In this document: one piece after another, positions 10,351-21,500 of the stretch | Layout of the letters: each line of letters begins with the position of its first letter | How positions within the stretch are numbered: position 1 is the first letter of the stretch | Source: Bombyx mori | Lineage: Eukaryota > Arthropoda > Insecta > Lepidoptera > Bombycidae | Length of the DNA stretch: 64,000 bases | Direction: 5' to 3' | Assembly: GCF_030269925.1 (NCBI RefSeq) | Contig: NC_085117.1 | Span: 5,298,231-5,362,230, forward strand | Notes under the pieces: generated by a model | What the model was told of the DNA's origin: nothing | Databases searched by the model: none | What the model saw: only the letters and a program-made list of their open reading frames with translations | Made by a program: the position numbers and the translations under genes

Positions 10351-10507
10351 CCGACAGGTATTCCATCTGACCAGTAACAATAAAATGACAGTAAAAAAAC
10401 GCGAGAACACGACTTGCAAATACTGAAAGACACCAATATAAATTACATTGAAATTATTCTTCTTCTTCCTAGCGTTTTCCCGGTCTAGTGCCAGCGTTCG
10501 GTTTCCT

Positions 10508-10698
10508 ATTAGCCCACTGAGTTTCTCGCCGGATCTTCTCAGTGGGTCGCGTTTCCGATTCGGTGGTAGATTCTGTGATTCACTACTTTTGCTAGGGTCA
10601 GTGTTAGCAACATTCCGGTTTGAGCTCCGAGAGCTCACCTACACATGTTAGGGTGAAGCTGAAATAGCCTCTTAAGGCTATCAGCGTAGGTGGAAAAA
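10508..10698 (+). mobile_element. jockey-like LINE 3' UTR
   Basis: AGCCCACTGAGTTTCTCGCC through the stem CCTCTTAAGGCTATCAGCG to an A-run. Confidence 0.8.
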
Positions 10699-11097
10699 AA
10701 AGCTTTCCTACTTAAGCTCGTTCACTTTGCCTGGTCTTTGGAATCCTTCTGATTGAAGTTACTCTCCTCCATACCCGCCCTTACCACATCCAACCAGCGT
10801 TTCTTGAGCCTACCGCGGGATCTTGGTGTAAACATACAAAATAAAATTAAGATTTTTCAAATGCCGAAAGATTGTCAGCCAACAAGTACATCTAGATACG
10901 GACACTGTCGCCTGCGTCGTGAATCGTAGATAAGCTTGAACCAGAACATCAATAGCTTTTCTTTTCTTTGATAAGGTGACATTCGAGACCGATGCTCATG
11001 GAAAAATGCAAAGCCAGGATCGATGCCGGTATGGCGCCGACAGCTGTGCCAGAGGGAGATATATCCAACTACTCATTACTACTCATTACCTTCTCTA
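10699..11097. other. no gene seen; probable degraded LINE sequence
   Basis: 10740-10835 reads like a broken LINE C-terminus on the minus strand; the rest is unassigned. Confidence 0.4.
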
Positions 11098-11240
11098 GCA
11101 TTTTTGACGTGATAGCGTCTTATAAATCGATTAGCACCGGCCGCACGCACGAAAATCTGTCACGTTCCGCCCGACCCTGAGCGTGCGAGCGAGAGCGCGA
11201 AACAAGCGATAGAGAGCCACGATCGGCCCAAGCGTTGGCT
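11098..11240 (-). repeat. dispersed repeat, inverted partner of 51238-51398
   Basis: Shares GCGTGCGAGCGAGAGCGCG, AACAAGCGATAGAG and a TTTTTGACGTGATA end with the reverse complement of 51238-51398. Moderately diverged. Confidence 0.7.
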
Positions 11241-11362
11241 TGTGACACATTTATATCTCTTCTCGCGTGACGCCAGAGCTAACAGTTCGAATAGTTCCGC
11301 TACTGATATTATCACGTAAAACTATCGTCCGTAAATCGATTTTACAGACAAACAATTACATT

Positions 11363-11535
11363 TTTTGCTGCTTAGATGGCAGGACGAGTTGGGGTCATTA
11401 CCTGAGCCCATAAACATCAGCAACGTGAATGGTCATGTCTCAGTTTTACAGTACAACGGCTGCCCTGCACCTTAAGCCGAAAGGCGTTACTGTTTCGCGG
11501 CAGAAATAGACGGGGTGGTGGCAACTGTGAGAACA
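11363..11535 (-). mobile_element. Bm1 SINE, degenerate
   Basis: Reverse-complement Bm1: GCTTAGATGGCAGGACGAG, GTACAACGGCTGCCCTGCAC and GCGGCAGAAATAGACGGGG. Confidence 0.65.
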
Positions 11536-11639
11536 CAACACTATAACACCAGTCCTTCTGAGCGTGATGGCGTTACAGCTAGAGGCTGGTTCCCTCCGCG
11601 ATAAGCGATAGTATAAAGTTAATCCGCTGGATTATGATT

Positions 11640-11962
11640 TATAGTCAGTTTTAGAGAGTACGGCTTGCTCTAAACGCCATGATAATTTGGAGTCCCTAAA
11701 ATAATCCGTACGATTGGCAGTGAAAATTTTTCCCATGGAAAAAGTGCGTGCTTCTATTGATAACTGGCCTCAACGTTTAAATGACTCTGTATTGCAGCCA
11801 CTGGAGACTACTTCGAATTAGCTTTTTATACTTTAAATTGTTTTATATTTATGTATTAAGCTAACACACTGTAAAAGTAATAAATGTTATTTGCAATAGA
11901 ATTTTTTTATTTTTCCTTTGTCTCAGTATTTATGGCAAGACTAGATATATATAGAGGGGTGA
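11640..11962 (+). mobile_element. mariner/Tc1-like 3' remnant
   Basis: At 11734 the frame reads PMEKVRASIDNWPQRLNDS, typical of the C-terminus of a mariner-type transposase (W-P-x-R-L-x-D-C motif), then frameshifts. An AT-rich 3' end follows. The remainder of the element is missing. Confidence 0.45.
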
Positions 11963-11974
11963 AAGGTTAAGAGG

Positions 11975-12932
11975 TTTAACACGTCACAGCAGTCCCGCAA
12001 GGCTCCGCCCTCTCCCTGTTACTGTTCAGTTTGTATATCAATGATATACCCCGGTCTCCGGAGATCTATCTGGCGCTCTTCGCCGATGACACGGCCATCT
12101 ACTACTACTGTAGGAAGAAGGCGTTGCTTCATCGGCGACTCCAGACCGCAGCTACCACCATGGGACAGTGGTTCCGGAAGTGGCGCATCGACATTAACCC
12201 CACGAAAAGCACAGCGGTGCTCTTCAAAAGGGGTCGCCCTCCGAACACCACGTTGAGCATCCCTCTCCCGTCTAGGCGCGTCGACACCTCCGCCTCCGCC
12301 ATTCGCCCAATCACGATGTACGACCAGCCCATACCGTGGGCCCCGAAGGTCTATTTCTAGATTATCTCCGAAGGAATATTTAGGCGTCACCCTCGACAGA
12401 AGGATGACATTTCGCCCCCATATAAAGACGGTACGCGACCGTGCCGCCTTCATACTAGGACGTCTCTACCCGATGGTATGTAGGCGAAGTAAAATGTCCC
12501 TTAGAAATAAGGTGACACTCTACAGAACTTGCATACGCCCCGTCATGACCTATGCAAGTGTAGTGTTCGCTCACGCGGCCCGCACTCACTTAAAATTATT
12601 CCAAATAATGATTTGGAATAATTTTAAGCGAGTGCGGGCCGCGTGAGCGAACTGAATGCAGTCTCGTTTTTGCAGGATAGCCGTCGGAGCCCCGTGGTTC
12701 GTCAGGAACGTCGACCTCCATGACGACCTGGACTTAGAGTCCATTAGTAAGTATTTACAGTCGGCGTCGATCCGCCACTTCGATAAAGCGGCACGACACG
12801 AGAACCCTCTCATCGTGGCCGCCGGTAACTACATTCCCGATCCTGCGGAAAGAATGGAAAGCAGTCGACGTCGCCCAAAACACGTCATTTCCGGTCCTCC
12901 CGATCCACTAACGGTGCTTTTAGGTACTTCAA
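11975..12932 (+). mobile_element. jockey-like LINE, 5'-truncated, reverse transcriptase coding
   Basis: Three linked frames cover the RT domain: QGSALSLLLFSLYINDIPRS, then LFADDTAIYYYCRKK with the catalytic F-A-D-D at about 12079-12090 (breaks at a stop at 12358-12360); then YLGVTLDRRMTFRPHIKTVR to VVFAHAARTHLK (to about 12600); then RIAVGAPWFVRNVDLHDDL through HFDKAARHENPLIVAAGNY to 12930. Two frameshift-type breaks and an inserted hairpin (12565-12652) make it a pseudogene. The 5' end, with endonuclease and ORF1, is absent. The typical 3' UTR is also missing after 12932, so it is truncated at both ends. Confidence 0.8.
12565..12652. repeat. 42-bp inverted duplication (hairpin) within the LINE ORF
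   Basis: The left arm 12565-12606 (GTTCGCTCACGCGGCCCGCA...) is repeated inverted at 12611-12652 with one mismatch and a 4-base loop (AATG). It interrupts the reverse-transcriptase frame after HAARTHLK. Confidence 0.9.
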
Positions 12933-13151
12933 GTTACCAAAAATTAATTTTCGCAAAAGGCGCTTTCTTCTTTTATTGGCCATTTGTTTTGGAAAAGGTT
13001 TTAAATAACGCGTTCGCAATGAGAGCTTATACCGAGAAGAAGTTAGCCAGATTAATAAATTCCAATCTAATGCAATCCAATCCATTGCAATGTATTCTAA
13101 TTCAAAAGGTAAATATTGCAGTGCCCATTCGAGTCACATATATTGAATACA

Positions 13152-13186
13152 CCTACGAATAAATAATAAGACTATTTATTCGTAGG
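13152..13186. repeat. 14-bp inverted repeat beside a CA tract
   Basis: CCTACGAATAAATA (13152-13165) and its exact complement (13173-13186) are separated by 7 bases. A (CA)n tract follows. Confidence 0.85.
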
Positions 13187-13632
13187 AATACACACACACA
13201 CATTGAATACACGTCACATGCGTACATGGAAAGAGGCCAAGCGGAGATCACTGATCATCCTCCTCGGTCTCAGCTCTCGCCACGATGGGGTCGGCAAGCC
13301 GAGAATGAGTTATGTCCTCACCGCTGATGTCGGCGTCTGGTCCCTTCGTCCAGGACTACTGTCGGCAGTTTCTGAGTACATCCTTGTTCACGGAGCATGC
13401 TAGACAATTCAAACAGACATGAAGCCACCTGTCGACAGCCACAAAACAAACAAGTTCAAGAAGTCTCTTAAAATTATCATAATTAATATCTATATTATTT
13501 ACACAAATGCTTCACCTGTGGCTGTCGCATCAGCCGAAATTGGTTAATTAACATTTTTTAATACTTTGGAAGGATATAATAATTATTTTTTTTTGCTATG
13601 AAAAATAATAACTTGTACTTACTCCGATAAGT
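13187..13632. other. no gene seen
   Basis: Moderately GC-rich to 13440, then AT-rich. Short frames only. Confidence 0.45.
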
Positions 13633-13832
13633 CTTTTTATTTTTTATTGCTTAGATGGGTGGACGAGCTCACAGACTACCTGGTGCTGAGTGGTTACCGG
13701 AGCCCATAGACACAACGTAAATGCGCCACCCACCTTGAGATATAAGTTCTAAGGTCTAAGTGTAGTTACAACGGCTGCCCCACCTTTCAAACCGAAACGC
13801 ATTACTGCTTAATGGTAGAAATGGGCAGTTTG
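13633..13832 (-). mobile_element. Bm1 SINE 3' part
   Basis: TTATTGCTTAGATGGGTGGA through CAAACCGAAACGCATTACTG, reverse complement of the Bm1 3' half. Confidence 0.85.
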
Positions 13833-13942
13833 TAAAGAGATGATCAAAGCTGTAGGCTGATTTTTATCTAGTTTCAGTATTATTAAGCATTGAGTAAATT
13901 AATAAAGTTACGGACTAAGTTTCATCGAAGAACATTCTAGTT

Positions 13943-14175
13943 TTTTTCCTACCTATTCTGATAGCCTCCGGAGGCTATTTCAGCTTCTCCTTGGTGTGTA
14001 GGTGATCTCACGGGGCTCAAACCGGGAGTGTTGCTAACATTGGCCCTAGCAAGAGCAGTACTTCGCAGAATCTACCACGATCGGAAACGCGACCCACTGA
14101 GAAGATCCGGCGAGAAACTCAGTGAGCTGTGTCTATGGGTTAATTTACTCGTCGAGCCCTGTTTACTGTTTAGGG
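13943..14175 (-). mobile_element. jockey-like LINE 3' UTR
   Basis: The reverse-complement stem GATAGCCTCCGGAGGCTATT and core GAGAAGATCCGGCGAGAAAC identify the family. Confidence 0.8.
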
Positions 14176-14276
14176 CGACGTCGACTGTTACCATTCGGTC
14201 TACAGGATCGAGTGTGCATTCTTGTATCATCGTTCTATTATCACGAGTCATTTTGCGTTTTTTCGGATCCCCTGGA

Positions 14277-14460
14277 AGTCGTCGTGGCCTAAGAGATAAG
14301 AAGTCCGGTGCATTCGTGTTGAGCGATGCACCTGTGTTCGAATCCTAGGCGGGTACCAATTTTTCTAATGAATTACGTACCCAACAAATGTTCACGATTG
14401 CCTTCCACGGTGAAGGAATAACATCGTGCAATAAAAGTGAAACCCGCAAAATCCGGTGCT
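14277..14460 (+). mobile_element. Bm1 SINE 5' tRNA-like half
   Basis: GTGGCCTAAGAGATAAGAAG holds the A box and GTGTTCGAATCCTAGGCGGG the B box. It continues to GGTGAAGGAATAACATCGTG and stops before the usual 3' half; a LINE 3' UTR follows. Confidence 0.8.
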
Positions 14461-14462
14461 TT

Positions 14463-14692
14463 TAAGCTTTTCAAGCACCGGTCACCATCCTCGTTGAACT
14501 CATCGATCTACAAGCGATCTAATCTATAGACCCAATCCACTAAGATCTCACCGGATCTTCTCAGTGGTTCGCATTCCAGTGGTAGATTCAATTCGCTGCT
14601 CTTGCTAGGGCTAGTGTTAGCAAATTCCTTCGGGTTAAGCCCGAGAGCTCACCTATCCGTCCGCGCTAAGCTGGAAAAGCCCCTTAAGCTGT
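14463..14692 (+). mobile_element. jockey-like LINE 3' end
   Basis: CAAGCACCGGTCACCATCCT followed by CACCGGATCTTCTCAGTGG and the GTGTTAGCAA block. Confidence 0.75.
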
Positions 14693-14950
14693 TTTTTTTT
14701 TGTATAGCCTTTATTGCTAATACTAAACAATAACTAATAATTTTACATACAGTAACAAATTGTTTTAACTTAAATCTAATACATCGGATTTCCCGGTTCA
14801 GTGATCAGCGTGTCCTGTGACACATAGGCCTCTTCCAGCTGCTTTCATTTTTCTCTATTGGTAGCTTTTCTTGACCAGATTGTCTCTCCAATCATCTTGA
14901 TATCGTCTGTCCATCTTCTAGCTTGCCTGGCTCTTTTCCTTTAAACCAGG
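14693..14950 (-). mobile_element. LINE C-terminus and 3' end, minus strand
   Basis: A T-run at 14693 marks the poly(A) tail. The minus frame reads RQARRWTDDIKMIGETIWSR and NREKWKQLEEAYVSQ then ends, a typical RTE/CR1-type ORF2 C-terminus. Confidence 0.65.
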
Positions 14951-15119
14951 GGTCGTGAATTCAATCCTCACAGGAAGCCGGGATTAGGTGGGAGAATATA
15001 GTTCCGATGTTTTGAATGCTTTATATTTTCTGTGGTCGAAAATGATACTAGAGCTACGCGTCGACAATTGAATATTATGCTAACTACCCTCTATTTATTA
15101 AAAGACTTTTACGATTCAT

Positions 15120-15520
15120 TTCGCACAGAACCAATCGACTGGGTTTAGAGGTTTAGCAGTTTGTTGAATGAACTCGTTTTCATCTTCACGATTAGAGGAT
15201 CCCAGGTGTTAGGTAAAGGATATTCTAGATTGCAGGAGATTTTTCATAAATAATCACGCGATGGAGCGGTAATCAGCCAACATAGTCGATCGGCATCATT
15301 ATTGGAGACCAAACAACACTTCAGTTATCCAAGCGCGTCTTAAGTCGCATTCGGATAATCTTGAATAGCCTGGAAGTGAATTTTTAAAAAGTTTGTCTCG
15401 AACAAACATCAATTACTTTGTAATTGAACCGAAAAAAGAGGATAAACATTATTAGCATTCGTTGTAATGAAATATAATGTTGACACAGTTTGACCGACGT
15501 GCACTGTCTTTTGTGGCACC
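15120..15520 (+). promoter_or_regulatory. Ser2 upstream region with candidate fork-head, POU and homeodomain sites
   Basis: Within 130 bp of the TATA box lie two fork-head cores, ACAAACA (15402-15408) and ATAAACA (15442-15448). There is an octamer-like ATTAGCAT (15451-15458, complement ATGCTAAT) and a mirror pair CAATTA...TAATTG (15410-15426) of homeodomain type. Fork-head (SGF-1), POU-M1 (SGF-3) and Antp-type regulators are known for other silk genes. Use here is inferred from motif and position only. Confidence 0.5.
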
Positions 15521-15523
15521 GGC

Positions 15524-15530
15524 TATATAA
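15524..15530 (+). promoter_or_regulatory. TATA box of Ser2
   Basis: TATATAA lies 36 bp upstream of the initiator ATG, implying a very short 5' UTR of about 10 bases with transcription starting near 15552-15558. Confidence 0.8.
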
Positions 15531-15565
15531 AGGTGGTCTGTCCGTTCTGAGCCACACGAGTCATC

Positions 15566-15598
15566 ATGAAGATCCCATACGTCTTGCTGTTCCTTGTG
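15566..15598 (+). CDS. Ser2: Ser2 exon 1 (start of signal peptide)
   Basis: ATGAAGATCCCATACGTCTT codes MKIPYVLLFLV and ends at GTGAGT in phase 0. The ATG is the first one after the TATA box. Confidence 0.85.
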
Positions 15599-18500
15599 GT
15601 GAGTTGCTTTCGTTTTTGATATGCTGGTTCCTCAGGAGTCTGTACTAATGCTTCTGTTTTTATTGTATAAATGTGAGCACTTCACGGCCTACGTAACCAG
15701 CTGGTTACAATCACCGTCCACGCCGAAAAAATGAGGCCTGTATCTAAATTGTAACATAATTTTTGCACATTTGATTCTCATCCCACGATTTTATTTATCT
15801 TTCATTCATTTTTACTGGTGGTAGGACGTCTTGTGAGTCCGCACGTGCACCACCTCACCTATTTCAGCCGTGAAGCAGTAATGCGCTTCGGTTTGAAGGG
15901 TGGGGCAGCCGTTGTACTTTATAAACGGAGACCTTAGAACTCATGTCCCGAGATGGGTGGCAGCATTTACGTTGCAGATGTCTATGGGCTCCGGTAACCA
16001 CTTAACATTTTTTTTTTTTCTTTTTTTTTTTTTTTTATCACGCTACGTTAATTGGTCCCGTGATAAGTTCGTAAAGAACTTGTGTTACAGGTACCAGATA
16101 ACGGATATAAATGTAAGATTTTTATTATACATATACATATATTTAATAGACATCCATAACCCTGGAAAAGACATTTATATTTATCATACAAATATCTTCC
16201 CTTGGCGGGATTCGAACCCGCGACCCCCTTGTATAGTGACCATGTCACTTACCACTACACCAGACGGCCGTTTAACATTAGGTGTGCCGTGAGTTCATCC
16301 ACCCATCTAAGCAATAAAGAAAAACCCAAAATTTATAATTTGGCGTAATTACTGGTGGTAGGACGTGTTTTGAGCCCGCATGGGCAGGTACCACCACTCT
16401 GCCTATTTAGTAGCAGTAATGCATTTCGGTTTGGTGGCAGTCGTTGTACTGTAAAACCTTAGAGCTCATTTCACAAGATGGGCGGCTTTTTCGTTGTTGA
16501 TGTTTTTGAGCTCATGTGATGGAGCTCATAACACCAAATGAGCCGTGAACTGGTCCACCCTACTTATCAAAGAAAAAAGGCGATATTCCTTAAGTGGTTA
16601 CCGGAGCCCATAGACATCTACAACGTAAATTCCGCCACCCACCTTGAGATATGAGTTCCAAGGTCTCAGTAAAATTACAACGGCTGTCCCACTATTCGCC
16701 AATCTCCTTTTTAATTATGTCACAAGAAGTCAACTGCCATACTAATAAATGAAAAATTATTATTTTTCATTAAAAAATGATTTACTCTAATTAGCTAGTT
16801 TGTTCTACGAAATTCCAATCAAGGAAATTGTGTTGAAATGCTCGGAGACCTTTATAATATCCTCACTCATGACAAGACCCTTTCTAAATAGACCATTCTC
16901 TTCAACCCCTTCAATCCCTGTCCACCAAATGCTGAGTGTAGGTCTCTTCAAATGTACCCCATTCTCTTCGGTCTCTTGCTTTTCGCATTCAATTCCTTCC
17001 AACCACTTTGACCAGGTCATCGGCCCTCCTCGTTGGCTGTCTGCCCAGGCTACGACATCTCCACATCAGTATTTTTGTGCCCCACTGATTATCAGGGGCG
17101 TTAACATGGCCGTCAAATAAGCCATTTTAGCATATGGACCCTGGATTCGAGCAGTGTATGATTTATTTATATTTCGTTTCCAGGGCGTGGCTGTGGTCAA
17201 CGCATTGCCCAGTAAGTAATTATATCGTGTTAAAGTTACTTTATTATTATAATAATACTGTCTTGTTTAAATCGTCCGCGCGGAGTCGGCTAGTAGCTTG
17301 GAAGTGCACAGTTGAATGATAATAATTTTTTAACTAGTTTAAAATAAAGTGAAACTCAAAGATTCGATGCCCAATAAATTTAATACTGTTAAAACATTTG
17401 CAGATCCACTTTTCGGGGGCTTAGTTAAATCGCTTAGCAAAAAAAAACAAATTTTTGAGGACAAATTTGAAAATCTCAAAGAGAATGTGGGTGAAAAATT
17501 TGAAAATCTCAAAGAAAACGTGGGTGAAAAAGTTGAAAATCTCAAAGAGAATGTTGGTGAAAAATTAGAAAATATCAAAGAGAAGGCTGGAGAAAAATTT
17601 GAAAATCTCAAAGACAATGTTGGAGAAAAATTTGAAAATCTCAAAGACAATGTTGGAGACAAATTAGAAGCAGCTAAAGAAAAAGCTGGAGAAATCAAAA
17701 AGAAACTAGTGGATGTCGGCGAAGATCTGAAAGACGAGCTCACGGAAGACAAAAAAATAAAGATATCCATCTCGAAAGACGAAGGATTGACTTTAGAAAA
17801 AGAAGGATACAAGTCTGATTACGATCGTAATGAATATGAAGAACGCGGATCTGAACACCAGGGTGGGTAGTACTTCTTTAGTGACTAAACAATAAACTAA
17901 TTCGACCGTGGGAGATAATTATTAGAATAAGATTTTAGCGGAAACGCAAGGTGCGAAGTTGCGTGAATCGTTTGTGGTTGAAAACGGTGGCTCGTATTAT
18001 CGCATCCCCCGGATCCCCTTTCGGTAGCAAACTAACCCGTATCCACTGCTCACTGTGTTCCTCGCGGGATCTTCTCAGTGGATTGCAACTTCGATCCGGT
18101 AGTAGAAGCACTGGTCTTGCTAAAGCTAGTGTTGGCAAATTCTCTCAAGTTGAGTCCGTGAGCTCACCTACCCGTCCAGGCTTGGTCGGAATAACCCCTT
18201 AGACTACCAGCGAATAGGTAGGGAAATGCAAAAAATGGTAATAATTATAATTACATTTTAATCTTGCCTTTATTATTTACATTTAATATTTATTACCCGT
18301 TTCGAATACCATGTATGTAGAGACTTTAATCTAATTTAGTACAGTATTTTTTTATACGAACCCGCACGATTTTTTGCCCGATATTCAAATGTAGACAACT
18401 AAGATCTTAGTCGCTTGCTAATTAAAAATAATTCTATTATTTATGTACGAGATATAAGACTATGCTATACTTAGTGTACTATAGTGATAACTGCTCAGCA

Positions 18501-21500
18501 TCGGCAGAACCGTCTGTTGTATTTCGGAATCTAAATCTAGAAAAGGAATCAGACATTTGGCCATCATCCCGGGCCGGTGGTTCTGACTCAACCACCCAGG
18601 ACTTAACTAATTTATTTTTCTCTACAGAGGATAACGACAGCGACGGCTCATACAGCAAAGGTTCCGAATACGAAAAATACGGTGAAGAGGAAAAGTATGA
18701 AGAACGTAGGACCCACGACAAGTTCTCCATTGGCAAGAACGGTATTAGTGCCGAGCGAACGAAATCAAAGAGAGGTGAAAGAAAAGAAGTCGAAGGCGAA
18801 TATGAGAAAGACTACGAAAGGAAAGGTGCGAATTGTTGTTTGATCGACGATAAATTACGATTTTTTTTCCGAGAATAAAATCGGTTGACGATAGTCAGTG
18901 GAAAATTTTCCAGTCACAGAGTGTCGAATGAAAAAGAAAATCCAAACTAATGTACATCAAATTTCTGAATCCTTCGAATGACTAGTAGTCAGGTCGATAT
19001 TGTGAGTCTCTGCCCGCGGTCATCAGTCAGTCCTACCTAATTTTGCCAGGAAGAGCTGCCTTCCAACTTAAGCCACGCGTCTTGAGGAAACCTTCCGGAC
19101 GCTGCTGGAAACCTTTCAACTCCCCGCTCGGTGTACGAACTAAAATAATCAACTTACATATCACTTAGACGCCATGACTTCAATGAATCTTTTTCATATG
19201 TTCATTTATTCTTATATAAAAAAATGGTAATGTGTATACATATATGGTAATAATATATGTGAGCAATTTTTACCGACTTCAAAAAAAAGATGGTTCTCAA
19301 CTCGACTGTTTTTTTATGTGTGTGAGTCAGAATTTTTTTCTACTTGAAGCGATTTCGATGATTATTTTATGATGATGACAGTGAGATAATTATCCTTAAC
19401 AATGCACGATTCAATGTTTCATTGTTCACGTTAATTTTATTCTAATTTCATTTTGTTGGGAGTCCTATCTTGTTTTTTGTTATCCTTTAATTTTTGAATT
19501 AGAATTTTTAATATTACAATTTGCGGATCCTTATACTTAGTACTGTTCCCGATCGTACGACACGAGCTGTTTCATAAAGCAGCCTTCCTAGGCCCAACAT
19601 TCAGATAAGAGTCGAAGTAATCATCATAAATCCATTTCTAGAGAACAACGGCGGATCCTCCGAATATTCAGAGAGAGAAAGAGAGAGTTTGGAAAAATCA
19701 AAAGAAAGGTACGGCGAGCAGTCGTCTAAGTCCTTCTCGTTGGGTAAATCCGGCTTGAAGAAGCAGGATAATTCAAAATCGTATTCCGACAAGGAAGAGT
19801 CGAAACTGGAAAAGGAAAAGAAATATGGTGAGCTTATAATACCCCCGAATCGAACTTTTGTGGAGACAATTCAAAACCGTTTTTAAGCGTTTGGACAGGT
19901 CGACAGGAATGGTTCGCGAAGTTTTATTTTAAAACTGACCATGACTCGAACAGGTGATAGGCAGTTCGTGTTTTGTCATATGGCAATGTCAAATGGCAGT
20001 ATTCATTTCAAAACCAAAAGTTGTCTCGTAGTCAATTGATCGCATTGCACGACCCAATATGTGTGAGAACCCTTGGGCTAATTGGTACTCATTTTGAGTC
20101 AAAAGTTTTCTATTTTATTCTTTTATTAATCTTGTAGTCAGGCGCGTGTAAACCACATGATGGTTGTTTTATTGCTTAGATGGGTGGACGAGTTCATAGC
20201 CCATCCGGTGTTAAGTGCGGTGGTACCTAAACGGAGAGTACTCAGCGGTAGGCAGTGGCTTGACTCTACCCCTACCATTGCTAACCTCCATGATCCGGTA
20301 ACCACTAATTGGTGGTTGGACCTCTAGTGAGTTCGCACGGGTAGGTCCACCCTGCCTATTTCTGCCGTGAAGCAGTAATGCGTTTCGGTTTGAAAGGTGG
20401 GGTTGCCGTTGTAACTATACTGAGACCTTAGAACTTATATCTCCAGGTATGTGGCGCATTTACGTTGTAGATGTCCATGGGCTCGAGTAACCACTTAACA
20501 CCAGGTGGGCTGTGAGCTCGTCCATCCATCTAAGCAATAAATATTAAAAAAAGCCTCGTTCAAAGAAGGACATGTCATAACGCTCGGGTAAAACCGTAGA
20601 GGGGGAGCTCATTCCAAAACCGCATGGTTCGTAGCAGAAAAGATCTCTGGAAACGCACTGTGGACGAATGCAGTGTGTTTCTAGGTAGTATGCATGAGCT
20701 CTACTCCAATAGCGGACGGGGTGCGAAGGTAAAAACGAGATGATATCCTCTCAAACAAACCCTCAGAGCATAATAAAAATAATAACAGATTCTCAAAATC
20801 CTGAAATTTGGAAAGAAATCTAACAACAGTATTTTCTTTGAGTTTCATGAGGCATAGACATAAAGCTACTTTTACGGTTTAATGTCATGTTTGGAATGAT
20901 ATCTTCTCAAAAAATCCCTCAGAGCGCTCCCCATGTAACATACACTACAAACAGAGCGAGAATCGAGACCTAAATTCAATTCACCACACTCGGAGACACA
21001 AGAGTTCTCCACTTCAGACAAAAGTTTTGATTGTCTCCTGCACCACGCTCCAAGATAGACTCTGATGGCACATATATCGCGCATTCCCCGTGCTGTCATC
21101 CGCATAGCAACGCATGCCATCAATAGATAATAGGATGAAAAGCGTGGGCGAGAGCACCCAGCCTTGTGGAACGCCAGCGTTAATGGTCATGGCATCGAAG
21201 CAGTAGCCATGTACGACGACTGTGATGGTCCGTCCACCTAAAATGGTAGCGATCCCCTTCCGAGTCCCTCGAGGAATTCATAAATTGGTAACTTCGACAG
21301 TACCAGACCCTGTCGGAGGCCTTCGCGATATCAAGCGGACTTGCTCTCCAAGGCTTGAGCTCACCTGTAGCGAGCGAGTGTCACTTCGACAGAATTAGCG
21401 AATATCTAAATAACTTTCTATATCTTTTGTATAGAAATCTTTTACATATCTTTTATATATGCTGCAGAGCTTTCGATTCGAATCTTAATATTACATATAT

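Noticed and set aside
10258..10638. 126-codon minus-strand frame
   Set aside because: A chance join of a jockey-like 3' UTR with the LINE YADD segment; two different elements.
14277..14345. Possible tRNA gene
   Set aside because: The sequence continues into the Bm1 SINE body; it is the Bm1 tRNA-like promoter region.
16198..16270. Possible tRNA gene (good A and B boxes)
   Set aside because: It is the head of a poly(A)-tailed SINE with target-site duplications, not a stand-alone tRNA gene.
17339..17812. 157-codon minus-strand frame with FSNFSPTFSLR repeats
   Set aside because: Antisense shadow of the 11-residue repeats in Ser2 exon 3.
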